Positions 44,533 through 56,031 of a stretch of 64,000 nucleotides of DNA are shown piece by piece. The position numbers and the translations under genes were made by a program. This stretch comes from Myrmaecium sp. VS I D KN 1 (taxonomy: Eukaryota; Ascomycota; Dothideomycetes; Valsariales; Valsariaceae). The stretch is taken from positions 45,842-109,841 of the forward strand of contig JADQAV010000065.1 of NCBI GenBank assembly GCA_019775845.1. Reading direction: 5' to 3'. Every line of letters starts with the position of its first letter. Within the stretch, counting starts at the first letter, position 1. The notes under the pieces are model-generated. The model worked only from the letters and a program-made list of their open reading frames with translations. It ran no database searches and was not told where the DNA came from.

Positions 44533-46031
44533 TGTGTTGAGCGGACGTGTGGGTTATGTATTGGTCGATCGGGGGGTGGGTGGTTCGCGCAGATCACGCT
44601 CCCATTGCGACGGCAAACGGCGACGCTTGTGGACTGCAGGGCGGTAGATCGGCTGCTATTACTGGGGCCCCAGCGATAAATACGATCTGCTTTCGTCGTA
44701 TGTTTTCTGCGCGCGATCAGACGGGACGTACGTGGTCGGTCAGATCGAGGGGAAGGTGGTAGAACAAGGTTGGCGGTGGTTGTACTCGAGAGGTCACTCG
44801 GGACGGTGGTCGCGCAATGGCTCGTCGCAAACCGGAAGAGCGAGGTTGGATTAGAGTAGAAAAGGCCAGATATTCGAAGAGAAAGGAAAAAGAGCGTGAG
44901 GGGTCGGGATGTGTTGTTGTGGTGAGTGAAGGGAGGTCGTGCGTTGGGTTAGGTGCGAGTTTGATTGAAGGCCGCGACAGTGACAGGAGGTCCGTGTGTT
45001 CAAGGGGACCCAGGGGTTTGGCCTGGGGGGGCCTGTGGAGGGTGGGAAGGGTCGATAAGTTCGACGCAGGGAAGCCGGACGTGGGACTTGTTGGACGATA
45101 GAGCCGAGTCGGTCCACCACCAGCCAGCAGCCTGAAGAAGTAATTCGGTATGGATAGGGAGAAATATAGACGCCGAAGGAGAGGTGATGCTGTTCAGTTC
45201 AACGTTACTATACTAATAAGTACAGTACGTACCAGTACTAGTTGTATGGGCGGTTTTCAGAAGTGCAGTGCGAATGTTATCACCAACGCGATAAGCCACA
45301 GGGGGGAATATAGAAGGCATTCAAATGGGAAAAAACGGGCGGGCATGAGCGGGCGGGAGGGAGGGAGGGAGGGGAGGGGAGGGGACGAGATGGGAGTGAG
45401 GGCTTGTTGCGGCTGCAGGCAGGGGGGGGCAGATGGCCGATGGCAGATGGGAGATTGCAGTCGAGTCCAGTCGAGTTGAGCAGCCTTCGGAGTTCCGCTT
45501 GGGAGGAGAGGATCTGGGTGGCTTTGCGGGATGACGATGGGGACGGGCCATTTCCTCCCCCCACCTGCGACTCCAACCAACCAACCAACGAGCCTTGTCG
45601 ATATCAGCCAATCGACCAAGCAAAGCACATCCGTCGTCGTACCAATACTGTACTATAGTCTATAGTAAGATGACATATATAGGTATCCCCTATAACATCT
45701 TGTATATATATATACCCCTACAACTAAAGTGCAGAGACGCATCGACGGAGGTCTGTACGGAGTGGACTACACATCCAATTTCCCCCGTTCTCCCCCCATC
45801 ACATGCCGAATGTCAAATGCCAAAACGCCAACAACAAAAGAAAAACCGCCAGATGAAGAGAGCGCAAACGGTATGGAAGTGTAGGAAAAAGGAGGAAAAG
45901 AGAACAAAACAAAAAGCACGAAGTGGATGCCTTAAGCGCAGGGCTTGTCAGTCACAAAATAGAATATCAGATGCCCCCCGATGACCATCCCCGTCCACCC
46001 TCCCACCTCTCTCTTTCTGTTTGTTTTTCTC
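44533..46031. other. Upstream region of the TBC gene
   Basis: 1.5 kb between the TBC start and the stop of the FKBP-STIMATE gene (both minus strand). It contains a G-rich tract at 45336-45385. Frames here are short and low complexity, and no RNA gene was recognised. Confidence 0.5.
45336..45385 (+). repeat. G-rich tract with quadruplex potential
   Basis: Nine runs of three or four G within 50 nt (gggcgggcatgagcgggcg followed by ggaggg and ggaggggaggggag units). Loops of one to a few bases between the runs meet the usual G4 pattern many times over. It lies about 800 nt upstream of the TBC start codon, on the non-template (C-rich in the transcript) strand. Confidence 0.65.
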
Positions 46032-47650
46032 TCACAACCGCTTGCCCTTCTTCCTCTCTCCCTTCGCAACGTCATCGTCAGACGAAGACGACGACGACGA
46101 GGATGAAGAGCTCGACGAACCACCCGATCCATCCTCCCTCGCCGGCACCGCAGTCGGGTTAGCCTCCTTCAACGGACCGCGAACCTGCTCCTCGATCAGC
46201 TCTTCCTCACTCTCCTCCTCTTCCGCAGCACTGCCGCCCAGAAAACGGTCCCGCTCGCCGTCATCCTCCTGCCGCAGCCGCTCATGGTGTCCCCGGCCAT
46301 CGCCAGCCTTCTCCTTGATAAACGAGTCGATGATCCAGTACTGGATCGCATTCATGATGCAGGGAAATACCAGCATCACGAACACGATCTGCACCCACGC
46401 CTTCCCCTCCGTCCACCGGAGCGCCCAGTCACCCACCCAGGCCAGCCAGGGCAGCAGCTGGAACAGCACGAACACACACACCTTCATCCCGAACAGGCCC
46501 AGGAAGTACACGAACGACTGCTTCAGCCACCAGCTCCACCGGTACGGCGGCCGGCCGTAGTTGCCGCTCCGCAACGATTCCGGAGGGTTCGCCAGTGGCG
46601 TGTGCAGGAAGGCGGCGTGGAGGATCTTGAGTAGGAAGTAGAGGATCGGGATGCCGATGGTAGTCTATAGGAAATTTGGCGTTAGCATACAGTTCAAGGT
46701 GTGGTCGAAAGGCCTCAATACTGCCAAAAAGAAGGAAGATGGTGACCACTTACATCGATCGCCAGGTTCAGCAGGTAGAAACTGCACGGATTCGGTCCAT
46801 CCGGGGGAGGATGTGCATCCTGAACGGACTCTTCTCCCCGCAGCAGCAGCATGGCCATAGCATGGTGATAGGGTGGCGGCGGCGGCGGTGGCAGCGCTGG
46901 GCTCGCCACGTCCAACTTTCCACTGCTCAGCATGCTCATGAACAAGTTTGCCGCATGCAGTAACACGCTCCCTACCACCTGCTTGCTCACATCGAACGCC
47001 CACACCTTAATCGGCCGGCGCGGGGTCTCTCGCCAACGCTTCCACACCAGACTCAGCAGCGCCAACGCCCCCAACGCGCCCTGAATCAGCAACGCGAACG
47101 GACCCAGCAACTGGCATTCCCCGTTCTGCTCATCGTCCCCCTCCTTCGGTCCACCCGCCGGTGCTGTCGACGACGCTGCCGGCGGCAAAGCCGTCCCCGT
47201 GATCCTAACCGCGCCCTTCGTCACCGTCGGCTCCTCCGGCTCCACGCCCTTGATCCCCACCAACTGCGTGTCAAACACCAGCGTCGCGTCAGGCGGGATG
47301 ACGCTGCCCGCGCCGTGCGAGCCGTACGCCAGCTCAGGCGGAATCTCCAGCCGACGCGCCTCGCCGATGCACATGTCCACCAGGCCCTCGTCCCATCCGG
47401 CGATCACCTGCCCGGCCCCGAGGGTGAACTCGAAGGGCTGGTGGCGCGGGTAGGAGCTGTCGAACTCGGTGCCATCGGCGGCCAGGGTGCCGCGGTAATG
47501 GACTTGGATCACGTCCCCCGGCGCGGACGGGCGGGTGCAGGATGGTCGAAGGTCGGGAGACGGGCTGATTTTGAGCTCGCCGGCGAGAACGGGAGAGAGA
47601 GATGTGAGGAGGGTGAGGATGGTGGTGAGAGAGGGAGTGAGAGGCCGCAT
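46032..47650 (-). CDS. FKBP-type prolyl isomerase fused to a STIMATE-like multi-pass membrane protein
   Basis: Exons 47650..46754 and 46664..46032 encode 509 aa. Residues 1-23 are a signal peptide (LTTILTLLTSLSPVLAG). Residues 45-135 are a full FKBP domain: VIQVHYRGTLAADGTEFDSS, VIAGWDEGL and IPPELAYG. After an uncharged linker comes a membrane protein of the STIMATE/fungal vacuolar membrane family: LLGPFALLIQGALGALALL, RRPIKVWAFDVSKQVVGS, then (joined across the 89-nt intron with a gtaagt donor) NLAID to TTIGIPILYFLLK, GRPPYRWSWWLKQSFVYF and VMLVFPCIMNAIQYWIIDSF. It ends in an acidic/poly-Ser tail with a basic end. No stop and no Met separates the halves, so the membrane part has no start of its own. 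FKBPs catalyse prolyl isomerisation; STIMATE acts at ER-plasma membrane contacts in animals. The FKBP should be lumenal. Confidence 0.88.
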
Positions 47651-48461
47651 GGCGGCGGTTGTTTTGAGGTTTGTTTGTTCGCGAGGTGGCTGGTGGTTCG
47701 GTAACGCAGTCGAGAGAAGGCGATAGGTTGTAGGTCAAGTATGATAGGTAGAATCGGTTGGGTATAAGCGGCCAAGAGATGAAAGACGGAGGGTCGAGTA
47801 GGAGGATATAAAGGTGCTACGTCGGACTATCGGTTGGTGCTCAGAGAGTCTCGCCGCTTGTCCGGCATGAAACGCTTCGGTTGCAGGAGGTGGCAATCCG
47901 GAGGTGATAACGAATAGTGCGGCACTGAGGGTACGGAGATGTTTGAGAGAAAGCAGGAGATCAACGTAGAGGAAGCGTCGAAGAAGAGGTTGCTGGAGGT
48001 GCGGTCCCACAACGAGTCGTCATGGACACTTGGCTGGGGGCGGAGGGTGAGGGGAGGAGGCAATTGCTGTTAAGCTTATTTGAGGCCACGCACGGGACTC
48101 CCTATTTACGAGGCAGGAACAGGGGCTGGGGCCTAGGGCTCATACTTTTCTTTGTATGCCGCTTTGCAGCTTGGCATGTATCCTCAAGTTGGTATATGGG
48201 ATAGCATGTACTAATTCTTCGTCGGTTTACCCAGTTATCAAACCATCTGGACGGCTTTCAACTCAACTGAAGTCCACTACTTACACGTATCTATTCCTAT
48301 CCATCCCCCGAGGTTTACGTTTATAAACAAACACCCACAATCGCCCTAACCTTGTTACCTTCCGTCTAATTCATAATCCACAATCTGTAATCATAAATCC
48401 TGCTTTCGGTTTGTTCATCCCAACTCACCAACAAACTCCTCTCTCAAAGAGGAAATCAAAT
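47651..48461. other. Region between the FKBP-STIMATE start and the tRNA gene
   Basis: 811 nt holding the FKBP-STIMATE promoter and the 5' flank of the tRNA-Leu. Short frames on the minus strand are unsupported. Nothing else was recognised. Confidence 0.5.
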
Positions 48462-48615
48462 GGCAAGATGGCCGAGTGGTTATGGCGTGTGACTCAAGCG
48501 GTTCCCATCTCCCTCTTCACAAAGGGGTGGTGTAACATGCTTGCTCAGAATCATCTGAGCATCCGTAGGTTTCTCATGGGCTTAGCCCGCGGGGGTTCGA
48601 ATCCCCCTCTTGTCA
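48462..48615 (+). tRNA. tRNA-Leu (anticodon CAA) with a 72-nt intron
   Basis: Acceptor stem GGCAAGA pairs with TCTTGTC (one G-U pair), followed by discriminator A at 48615. The A box is TGGCCGAGTGG (48469-48479) and the B box GGTTCGAATCC (48594-48604). The anticodon loop CTCAAG gives CAA at 48495-48497. The intron (about 48499-48570) begins one base 3' of the anticodon, as usual, and contains GCTTG, complementary to the CAAGC of the anticodon region. The long variable arm GGGC-TTA-GCCC (48578-48588) is the class II form expected for leucine. The anticodon stem has one T-T mismatch (48490/48574). This is a nuclear pol III gene. Confidence 0.92.
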
Positions 48616-49422
48616 TCATACTTTTTGGTTTGGATTGTTTTTGATGCCTCTCCGTCCTCTCACTCTCTCTCTAAGTAACGAGAAAAAGCTTGAAATTTAA
48701 TTTTTCTTACTTTCTCGATTATAACAAGACATATTTCAGGTTTTAAACGAGAATTTGGAAGGGATAAATTGGGACCGTTACGATTACCGAGAGAAGTCCT
48801 TCTTGTTTTTTCTTAATATTGGTTTTCTCTTCCCTTTTCTCTCCTTGGTTTTTTTTATCCCATTAATGATCGGTGGGAAGAGGATGGTATGTGCTGATGA
48901 TTTTTAAAACTTCTACGCAGGGACCTAAAGTCTGATTCATAGATATATATCCAAGGAGGTAAAGTCCCAAGTACCTAACACCTTCTTCTCTTTTTAACTC
49001 CTCGAAAACTAGAAACCGAAATGTCACACCAAATTCCTCGCTTTCCCCTTAGATTTTTAGGTGTACTTTCACCGAAAAAAGAGAGAGAGGAAATAAAAGT
49101 AAGGAAAGAGAAGATATTCCCGCGCACCTGCGCCCGTTTTGAAGGGAAGGGGTAAAATTACATCAGATGATAGAAAGGGAAAGGGGTATATATATAAAGG
49201 AGCCGACCCAGCAGCTACCATCCGTCCATCCGTCCATCCGCAATATGTGAAAGGTATCGCCTTCTCTATCCCTCATGAACACCTCCAACCATGCAATGCA
49301 AGGGTAAAACCAAAAACCCATCATCGTCGTGAAACCGTATCCTCATGATGCCGCCATGACAAGCAAGCAAACAAAACAAAAAAAGAAAAGAAAAAGCGCA
49401 AAAAACTCACCACATCAGAACC
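48616..49422. other. AT-rich intergenic region
   Basis: 807 nt between the tRNA and the stop of the histidine kinase gene. It is clearly more AT-rich than the rest of the window, with many short T and A runs. No gene or inverted repeat was recognised. A TCCG/TCCA repeat lies near 49219-49240. Confidence 0.5.
48622..48626 (+). terminator. RNA polymerase III terminator of the tRNA-Leu
   Basis: Run of five T starting seven nt after the tRNA 3' end; a second run of five T follows at about 48638. Confidence 0.75.
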
Positions 49423-52400
49423 TCACTCCTTACCCATCTCCACCCCATTCACCCGTTCTCTCCTCTCCTTCATCTCCCCATTCTCCTTCCCACGCCTCCC
49501 CCGCCTCCCATCCGCCACGCCCTCAAAGCCTTCAAAGTACGTCTGCACCCCCCGATCAAACGCCGCCACGCCCACCGGCTTGACGAAGAATTGATCCGCC
49601 CCGGCTTTTACGCTCCGCTCGCGATCCTGCAAGTTATCCTGACCCGTAACGATGAAGATGACCGCCGGGGACGGGACGGTCTCCGCCTCCGCCTCTGCCT
49701 CCGCCGTGGCACCATCCGTCTGCGCATCGGCAGCGCGCATCCGTTCGAAGCGGCGGATCGCTTCGGTGCCGGCCGCTCCGTCCATGATGGGCATCTGCAG
49801 GTCCATGAACACGAGGTTGATGCCTTGGCCGTGCAGGGCCTTCAGCGCCGGGTTGTCCGCCGCGTCGGGCGCGAAGGAGGCGCGGTACAGCTCTGCAGCT
49901 TGCTTGCCGTTTGTGGCTGTGATGTAGGGGATGTGCCGCTTCGTGCAGTACATTTGGATGATGCGGAGGTTGATCGTGTTGTCGTCGACCAGCAGGGCGA
50001 CGGGCCGCGTGGGGCGCCGACTGGGAGGGATTGACGTTGATGATGGCGTAGGCGAGCGAGGGAAGAGCGAGGGCGAGAGCTCCACGGACAAGGTGGGCGG
50101 TGGGGAGTTGGATGGGCTGACAAAACCCGGTGTGCTCAGAGACGACTCAGAACGAGGAGAGGAGGGTTCGAGGTGGTTTTCAAAGGCTCGACAGACATCG
50201 TTGGCGCGAGAGAGGATCGAGTTAAGCCGCGTGGTTGTGAACGGGCCAGTGGCGTAGACGATGGATTGGTGAGGGGTGATTTTCTTAAGGTGAGCAACGC
50301 TATCTTCCGCAGGGACGACGCAAATAGCAACCTGCTGTGGATGTAGTTCGGAGAGCTTTTCCCGGAAATACTGCGCGTCGGCTGTTGTGTCAGTAACTGC
50401 GAAGCAGCCCTTCATCTGCTCGGATCGTTTGTAGCCAAGCCGATTGAGATATTTAGCAAACCGTTGCCCGAGGAGCGCCGAGTCGGCGTTCGCTGGAACC
50501 AGGCAGAAAGACTTAGGCAAGTGGTCGGTCTGTGGATCCTCAGAGGACTCATGAGGTTCGTCCGCGAATATGGGATTGCTGAACTCCACGCGAAAATGCG
50601 AGCCTTCACCTTCCTTCGACGATACTAAACTGATTGAGCCGCCCAAGAAGACGGCGATCTTGGAGGCGAGCGTCAAGCCTAGCCCAGCGCCTTTGGTGTG
50701 CGTGTCGCCCTTCTCATAGGCTGCGAATATGCGCTCCCGGTCCTCACGGCGAATCCCGCAGCCCGTATCCTCAATGTCAATGAAGAGCCTGGAGTGATCA
50801 TCGTTGGTAGAAAAGCTGATAACGACGGTGCCGCTTTTGGTGAACTGTACAGCGTTACGGACTAGAGGGTGAATACACTCTTGAAACAGTGTCTTGTCGG
50901 TAACGACGGCACGCCACTTCGGGAAGAGTCGGTTGTCGAAGAATATTGATACATTCGCAACATCCTCCTCTGTGATTGTCTGCGCAAGATCATCCAAGAT
51001 ATCCGACTCGAACTGTATGAGATTGTAGGGCATCTTCGGTTGTGGAGAGGCGCTGATCTCCGCCCAGCGATTGAGCATCAGCATGTTATTGACTGTCCCC
51101 ATGAGTTCACGTCCTGATGTCCTGATGGTGCTGAGGAAGCTTCCTACGTTTGATTGCGGGCGATTATGAGATTCATCGGGAGCTTTGCTGAGGATGTTCA
51201 AGGCTCGGAGCTCCTCCGCAAGAAGATCGCAGGAGCCCAAAACCCCGTGTATCGGCGTTCGAAGTTGATGTGTGATACCGCGCATGAAGGTATCCTTTGC
51301 TTGCAGAGCTTCCTTCAAAGCATCGTTCAGCCAGATACTATCTAGCACCGAGGCACACGTTGTGATGAACCAGGAATCAATGTCGTCAAAAACGGCGCGC
51401 ATTTCTTTGGAGATGACCACAAGGCAGCGAGATCTCGATCCGCCCCCACAGGTGCTGACTACGGCTCGCACCGTTTGGCGTGGTGTCGGCCGCTGATGAT
51501 TGTGGGCTTCGAGGACAGTATCGATGTACTCGGCGTCTTCCCAAAGCCCATTCTCGGTGTCTTCTAAGCGGATGGGCGGTCGACCGTGCAACTGTATCAG
51601 CCCATCCTTCAAGTCCTGAATCTCGACCTGTGCAAAGGAGTAGAATTCCCCGACTGTTTCAAGAACATGGTCAACAGCACCCTCGGAGCCAATATAACCT
51701 TGTAATCGCAAGACTGCGTCGCTCATCTTCTGACGAACCTGCTGTCGTCGGATTCGCGAAGCATGGACAATCTCCGCGACGAACATGTTCGCAAAGCGGA
51801 CCAACGCCCTTATCTGCTCGTCTCGCAGCTGCGGTTGTACGGTGTTGGAGGCTACGCATAAACTCCCAAGCGCTACCTCTTCGTTATGCTCCGTCTTACA
51901 GCGAAGTTGGGTTCCGGCGTAGGTTCGCAAGCCGCCGATTTCCACGTGGGGTGAGCCCTTAAATCGCCAGTCGGATTCCATATTCTGTATATAGAAAACA
52001 GTCTGTACACCTTAGGAAAAGCTCTTGAAGTCAACTCCTGTCCTACTTACCCCCGCTGGCTGATTCACAGTATGTGCGCACGTGCTCTCCCTGCGAGGCA
52101 GAATGGCTAGTGGGAGGTTGACCGTCGCTATTCGCGTGTACACGTCGCTGTCAAGGAGGCCCACAGTGGCAAATTCCCAGCCGATCAATTCATTGACCAG
52201 CTCGGCCGGTTCTTCCAGTCTGCGTAGGAATTGCGCATCCTCTGTGATCCCGTAAGTGTAATACCACAGCATCGTTAACCGGAGACGTTCGTTTCGCGTG
52301 AGAAACGGTTGAAGGTAGTCATCCTGGAAACCCGGAGGCTTTGGCGGTATCTCCCATTGATCGGAATCGGCAGCGTAGCTCTCCAAGAACCTTTCCTGGT

Positions 52401-52557
52401 CGAACGGTTCAAGTGGTTCCAGAGAACTTCGTTCATCGAAGACTGGGCCGACTTCGTCCGGTCGTTCACGATCTGGCTTCTGCGGAGCCCAGAAGACAGG
52501 AGTTTCGGCCTTGGGGAAGTAGGACATCGCTCTGTTGGTCGACCGCGGCAGGGTCAT
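49423..52557 (-). CDS. Hybrid sensor histidine kinase with GAF-like input domain and receiver
   Basis: Exons 52557..52051 and 52002..49423 encode 1028 aa; the 48-nt intron joins NQPAG to TVFYIQNMESDW in frame. Order: N-terminal region without membrane spans (1-110), GAF-like sensor (about 110-250; FKGSPHVEIGGLRTYAG), HisKA with H-box ITHQLRTPIHG (His414), and HATPase with the N-box HPLVRNAVQF, G1 DTGCGI and G2 KGAGLGLTLA. A Ser/Pro-rich linker leads to a receiver domain: VALLVDDNTINLRI (acidic pair at about 842/843), phospho-acceptor Asp903 in VFMDLQMPIMDG and the conserved Lys of FFVKPV. Hybrid kinases autophosphorylate on His, pass the phosphate to their receiver and then to the Ypd1 phosphotransfer protein, feeding Ssk1/Skn7 pathways. 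The protein appears cytosolic. The signal sensed is unknown. Confidence 0.92.
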
Positions 52558-53772
52558 GGGAGGTGGCAGCGGAGTTGATCAACTCGAGAAACACCGTGGA
52601 TCCATGAAGTTGAGAAGGTGATCCCGCTTGAGAGATGACGGCTGGGGATGTCCGACGCGGGTCCAGTCGGTGTTCAGTCGGGACTGGCGATTCTTCCTCC
52701 ATCTCCAGAAGACATTGGGAGTTTGCCTAGCGTGCCGGGGGACGGTGACTTTTCCCTGCGCAATCTACAATGCACGTCTAGCTCCGATCCGAAAGCGAGC
52801 AAGTCTGGGCGCGGCAGAAGTTTGGATCTGCCGTGCACTTTCATGCAGCTCAAGCGGCCGGCCTGGGCCTTTCGTCCGCAGATCAAGGGGCGTGCACAAG
52901 CTCGGTGCCACCATCTGGCTGTGCATGCGTGCCTGAGGCAGACGCTCACTCCCACTGTAGCGTGCGGAGCTGCGGGGGAAACACATTCGATCATCGCCCT
53001 CACCTGCTGCCCATCCATATTCCGGAGCTTCTTCTTCCAGGCCATCAATATTAAACTGCATGGGGAGTTTCATTAAAAACAGGTAGAGACAACATAGATA
53101 CCTACTGTAGTGCTATCCGGGTTTCAACATCTCACGGCCTCATGCCACTCGAGATCTGCTTCCCTACACGAATGAGACCGCTCGAAGCTGCAGCCCAAGC
53201 ACCGGGTTTGGTTCAGATCGGCTGTTGAGATCTGGAGTATGGACCGTTGGTGAGCCACCACGATCCGCCAAGTTACATCTTACTTCCGGTAGTGTATCCA
53301 ATCAACTTGGGTATAACTAACGTTACGGCAGCTTGGGGTTATAGGACGGTAGTTGCCGCAACTCTTCGAAGTAGTGACAAGCGGAGGCGCTGCTCAGTCT
53401 GCGCATGGTATATGCTGTAATGAGCTGGGGGTAATCAGATCTGTCAAATATCGAGCTGGCCAACAATGATGCCGGAGTACTTATGGAAGCATATAAAGGC
53501 TGATTGGAGCCTCAGGCCACAATATCTCAGGGAATTACTGTTGTCCCGACAGCCGGCCGCTTCGGCCTGTCAGTCACCGTGCGTTTTGTTGTGGCACAAG
53601 CTGACTACTGTAATCACCTAGCAACCACCTCCGACTGTCCTCATTGTGCATACTTCGGAGAGTCAGATCCACTGGATCGCCGTCACCAATACTTTCTAAG
53701 CACTGCATTCGGCACCAGTACACACAATAGCTGTTCTTCATCCGCCTCGATAGTCGGCAGCTTCACTTCGCC
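52558..53772. promoter_or_regulatory. Divergent promoter region
   Basis: 1.2 kb between the starts of the histidine kinase (-) and the Src1/Heh-like gene (+). A TATAAA at 53492-53497 lies 276 nt upstream of the Src1-like ATG. Frames at 52628-53076 overlap on both strands, lack domains and are not accepted. Confidence 0.45.
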
Positions 53773-56031
53773 ATGTCAACGCTAGATCCTGAATTAGAAT
53801 ACCTCACACCAGGTTTCGACCCCAGCACGCTCGTAGTGCCTAAACTTCGCTCTATCCTCGTCGCGCATAACGTTCCATACCCGTCATCCGCCAAGAAGGC
53901 AGATCTGATTGCGCTGTTCAATGAGCATGTCGCGCCGCAAGCCCGTCAGCTTCTGAACGCTCGCTCGCGCACAAAGCGGTCAACGCGCGGTATTCAGGAC
54001 GTTCCGTCAAGCCAGGATAGTACTGTCGCAGACGACGGCGAAGAGCCCGGAGAAGAGCCTGCGCCGCTGCCGGTGAGGACGCCGCGCTCAACGAGGAGAT
54101 CAACCAGGGCGAGTACGGTAGAGAGCCTTGACGTTGCGACAGAGCCAACTTCCCTGGCAAATAGGACAGCCAAGAGGATTTCATCCAAACCTTCCCGCCA
54201 AGTGGCCGCAGAAGTAGATTTGCCTACCACTACTCGACGCGCAAGGCCCTCGGGCGCACCATCCGTGAAATTGGCAGAGCCCGAACCGCCCACCTGGCAC
54301 ACCGCCGATGTAGAAAATCCATTTACACAGGATAACCCGTTTCAGAGCGGCAGCTCACCCCCGGCTGAAGCTCGTAGCACAAGCCGTGATCATCGGAGGA
54401 GAACAACAATGGGACACAGTGAGACAAAGGAGAGGAGAAAGAGCCGGGACGGAAGGCGCAAAACAGATGAATACAACAGTTTAAAACTCGGAGACACTAT
54501 CAGGGTGCCTCCATCGGATTTTACGGACCGACGGTATTCTCGCCCGAAAGAGACTAAGCTTGAGCCAGTGTCTCAGTTCGAGGCCGACGTGGTAGAGGCC
54601 GGTGAGGAATTCACCCCCGAAGAGCAGCTGGCCCTTGTCAGAGAGCGCGCCAAAAACGGTGAAAAGGATATCCTCCCTCCCCGACCAAAGCGCAAGCCGC
54701 AGCAAAACAAGGGCCTCACCAAAACCGCATTTGGCGGTTTCCTGCTCGCCTCACTCCTCGGTTTTGGGGCAGTATGGACGCAGGAAAAGCGTCAGGTCGG
54801 ATACTGTGGGGTCGGTCGACCATCCACTGATCTCATCGGTGGTGTCCAGATTCCAGAGTGGGCAGACTTTCTGCGCCCGGAGTGCGAGCCTTGCCCGCAA
54901 CACGCGTACTGCTACGCAGACATGCGAACCGAATGCGAATCTGATTTCGTCCTGAAGCACCACCCGCTGTCCCTCAATGGTCTCTTGCCCATCCCGCCAA
55001 CGTGCGAGCCTGATGGTGAGAAGGCTAGGAAAGTAAAGGCCGTGGCAGACCGTGGTATCGAAATGCTTCGCCAGCGTAATGCGGACTATGAATGCGGCAT
55101 GCCTGATGAGCAAGGAAACCCGGTCACTACTCCTGCGATGGAGGAGGAAACATTAAAGGCCAAAGTGTCCTCCAGCCGCCGCAAGAACATGAGCCAGCAA
55201 GAATTCGACGAACTCTGGAAAGCAGCTGGCGTTGAAATAGAGAGCCGCGACGAAGTCGTCGTCAAAGTTGACCCGTAAGTGACCTCCTTCTGTTTATCAC
55301 ATTGGGTTCTCTTCTTGGTATTACCACACGCCGTCAATGCAAGTTTCGCCAACGACCGGGAAATATTTCTTATCTTCTGACTCGCAAAGCCGCGTGCGCT
55401 CCACTAACAGATCCGCGCCGCCAACCACAGAGACACCTCCGCCCGCGTCCTTCAGTCCCTCTCCCTCAGCCGGATCCCCTACACCTGCGCCGTCCGACGA
55501 CACGTCCGCCTCGCGCTGGCACGACATATTGGCAAGCTTGTGAGCGCCTTCCTCGTGCCTCTCTGCTTGATCGTCGCGCGCGCCCAGTTCCGCGCCCGCC
55601 GGGCGGCGAGCATCACGGCGAAGGAGCTCGCCGCGTACGCGCTCGATCGCTTGGCGACGCAGGCCGCGTTGCATGCGAAGAACCCGGGTGCGTATGTGGA
55701 TAAGGGCATTACGATGACGGGCCTGCGGGATGATGTGCTGCGCAATGAGTTTTCGGCGAAGAGGAGGGAGCAGCTGTGGAAGGCGGTGCAGAAGAAGGTG
55801 GAGGCGAATGCGAATGTGAGGAGTGTGGTTAGGGAAAGTGAGCATGGAGATGTGGGGAGAGTGTGGGAGTGGGTGGGGCCGATTGGGTTGCTGGAGGGTG
55901 CGCCGCCGGGTGTGAATTCGCCGGGTGCTGAGGGTGCTGCTGCTACCGGGGTTGTATCTGAGGTGCCGGCGAAGGTGAAGAGGGAGATTGGTGACGTTAG
56001 ACAGTGGGAAGAGGGTCATCCGATTTACTGA
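53773..56031 (+). CDS. Src1/Heh-type inner nuclear membrane protein (HeH and MSC domains)
   Basis: Exons 53773..55274 and 55431..56031 give 700 aa. Residues 5-50 form the helix-extension-helix (LEM-like) DNA-binding motif (LTPGFDPSTLVVPKLRSIL). A long basic Ser/Thr/Arg linker follows, then membrane span 1 (FGGFLLASLLGFGAVW, about residue 322), the lumenal Cys-containing part of the Man1-Src1 C-terminal domain (ECEPCPQHAYC), and a second hydrophobic span (about residue 540) in exon 2, followed by the winged-helix-like tail (NANVRSVVRE, RVWEWVGPIG). The 156-nt intron was chosen because it joins VVVKVDP to DTSARVLQSLSLSRIP in the right phase, restoring the family pattern before span 2. These proteins tether chromatin, including rDNA and telomeres, to the inner nuclear membrane. 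Confidence 0.88.

Noticed and set aside
45340-45390. CRISPR-like or direct repeat array
   Set aside because: The repeats are short G-run units without spacers of constant length, and the organism is a eukaryote. No CRISPR array was seen anywhere.
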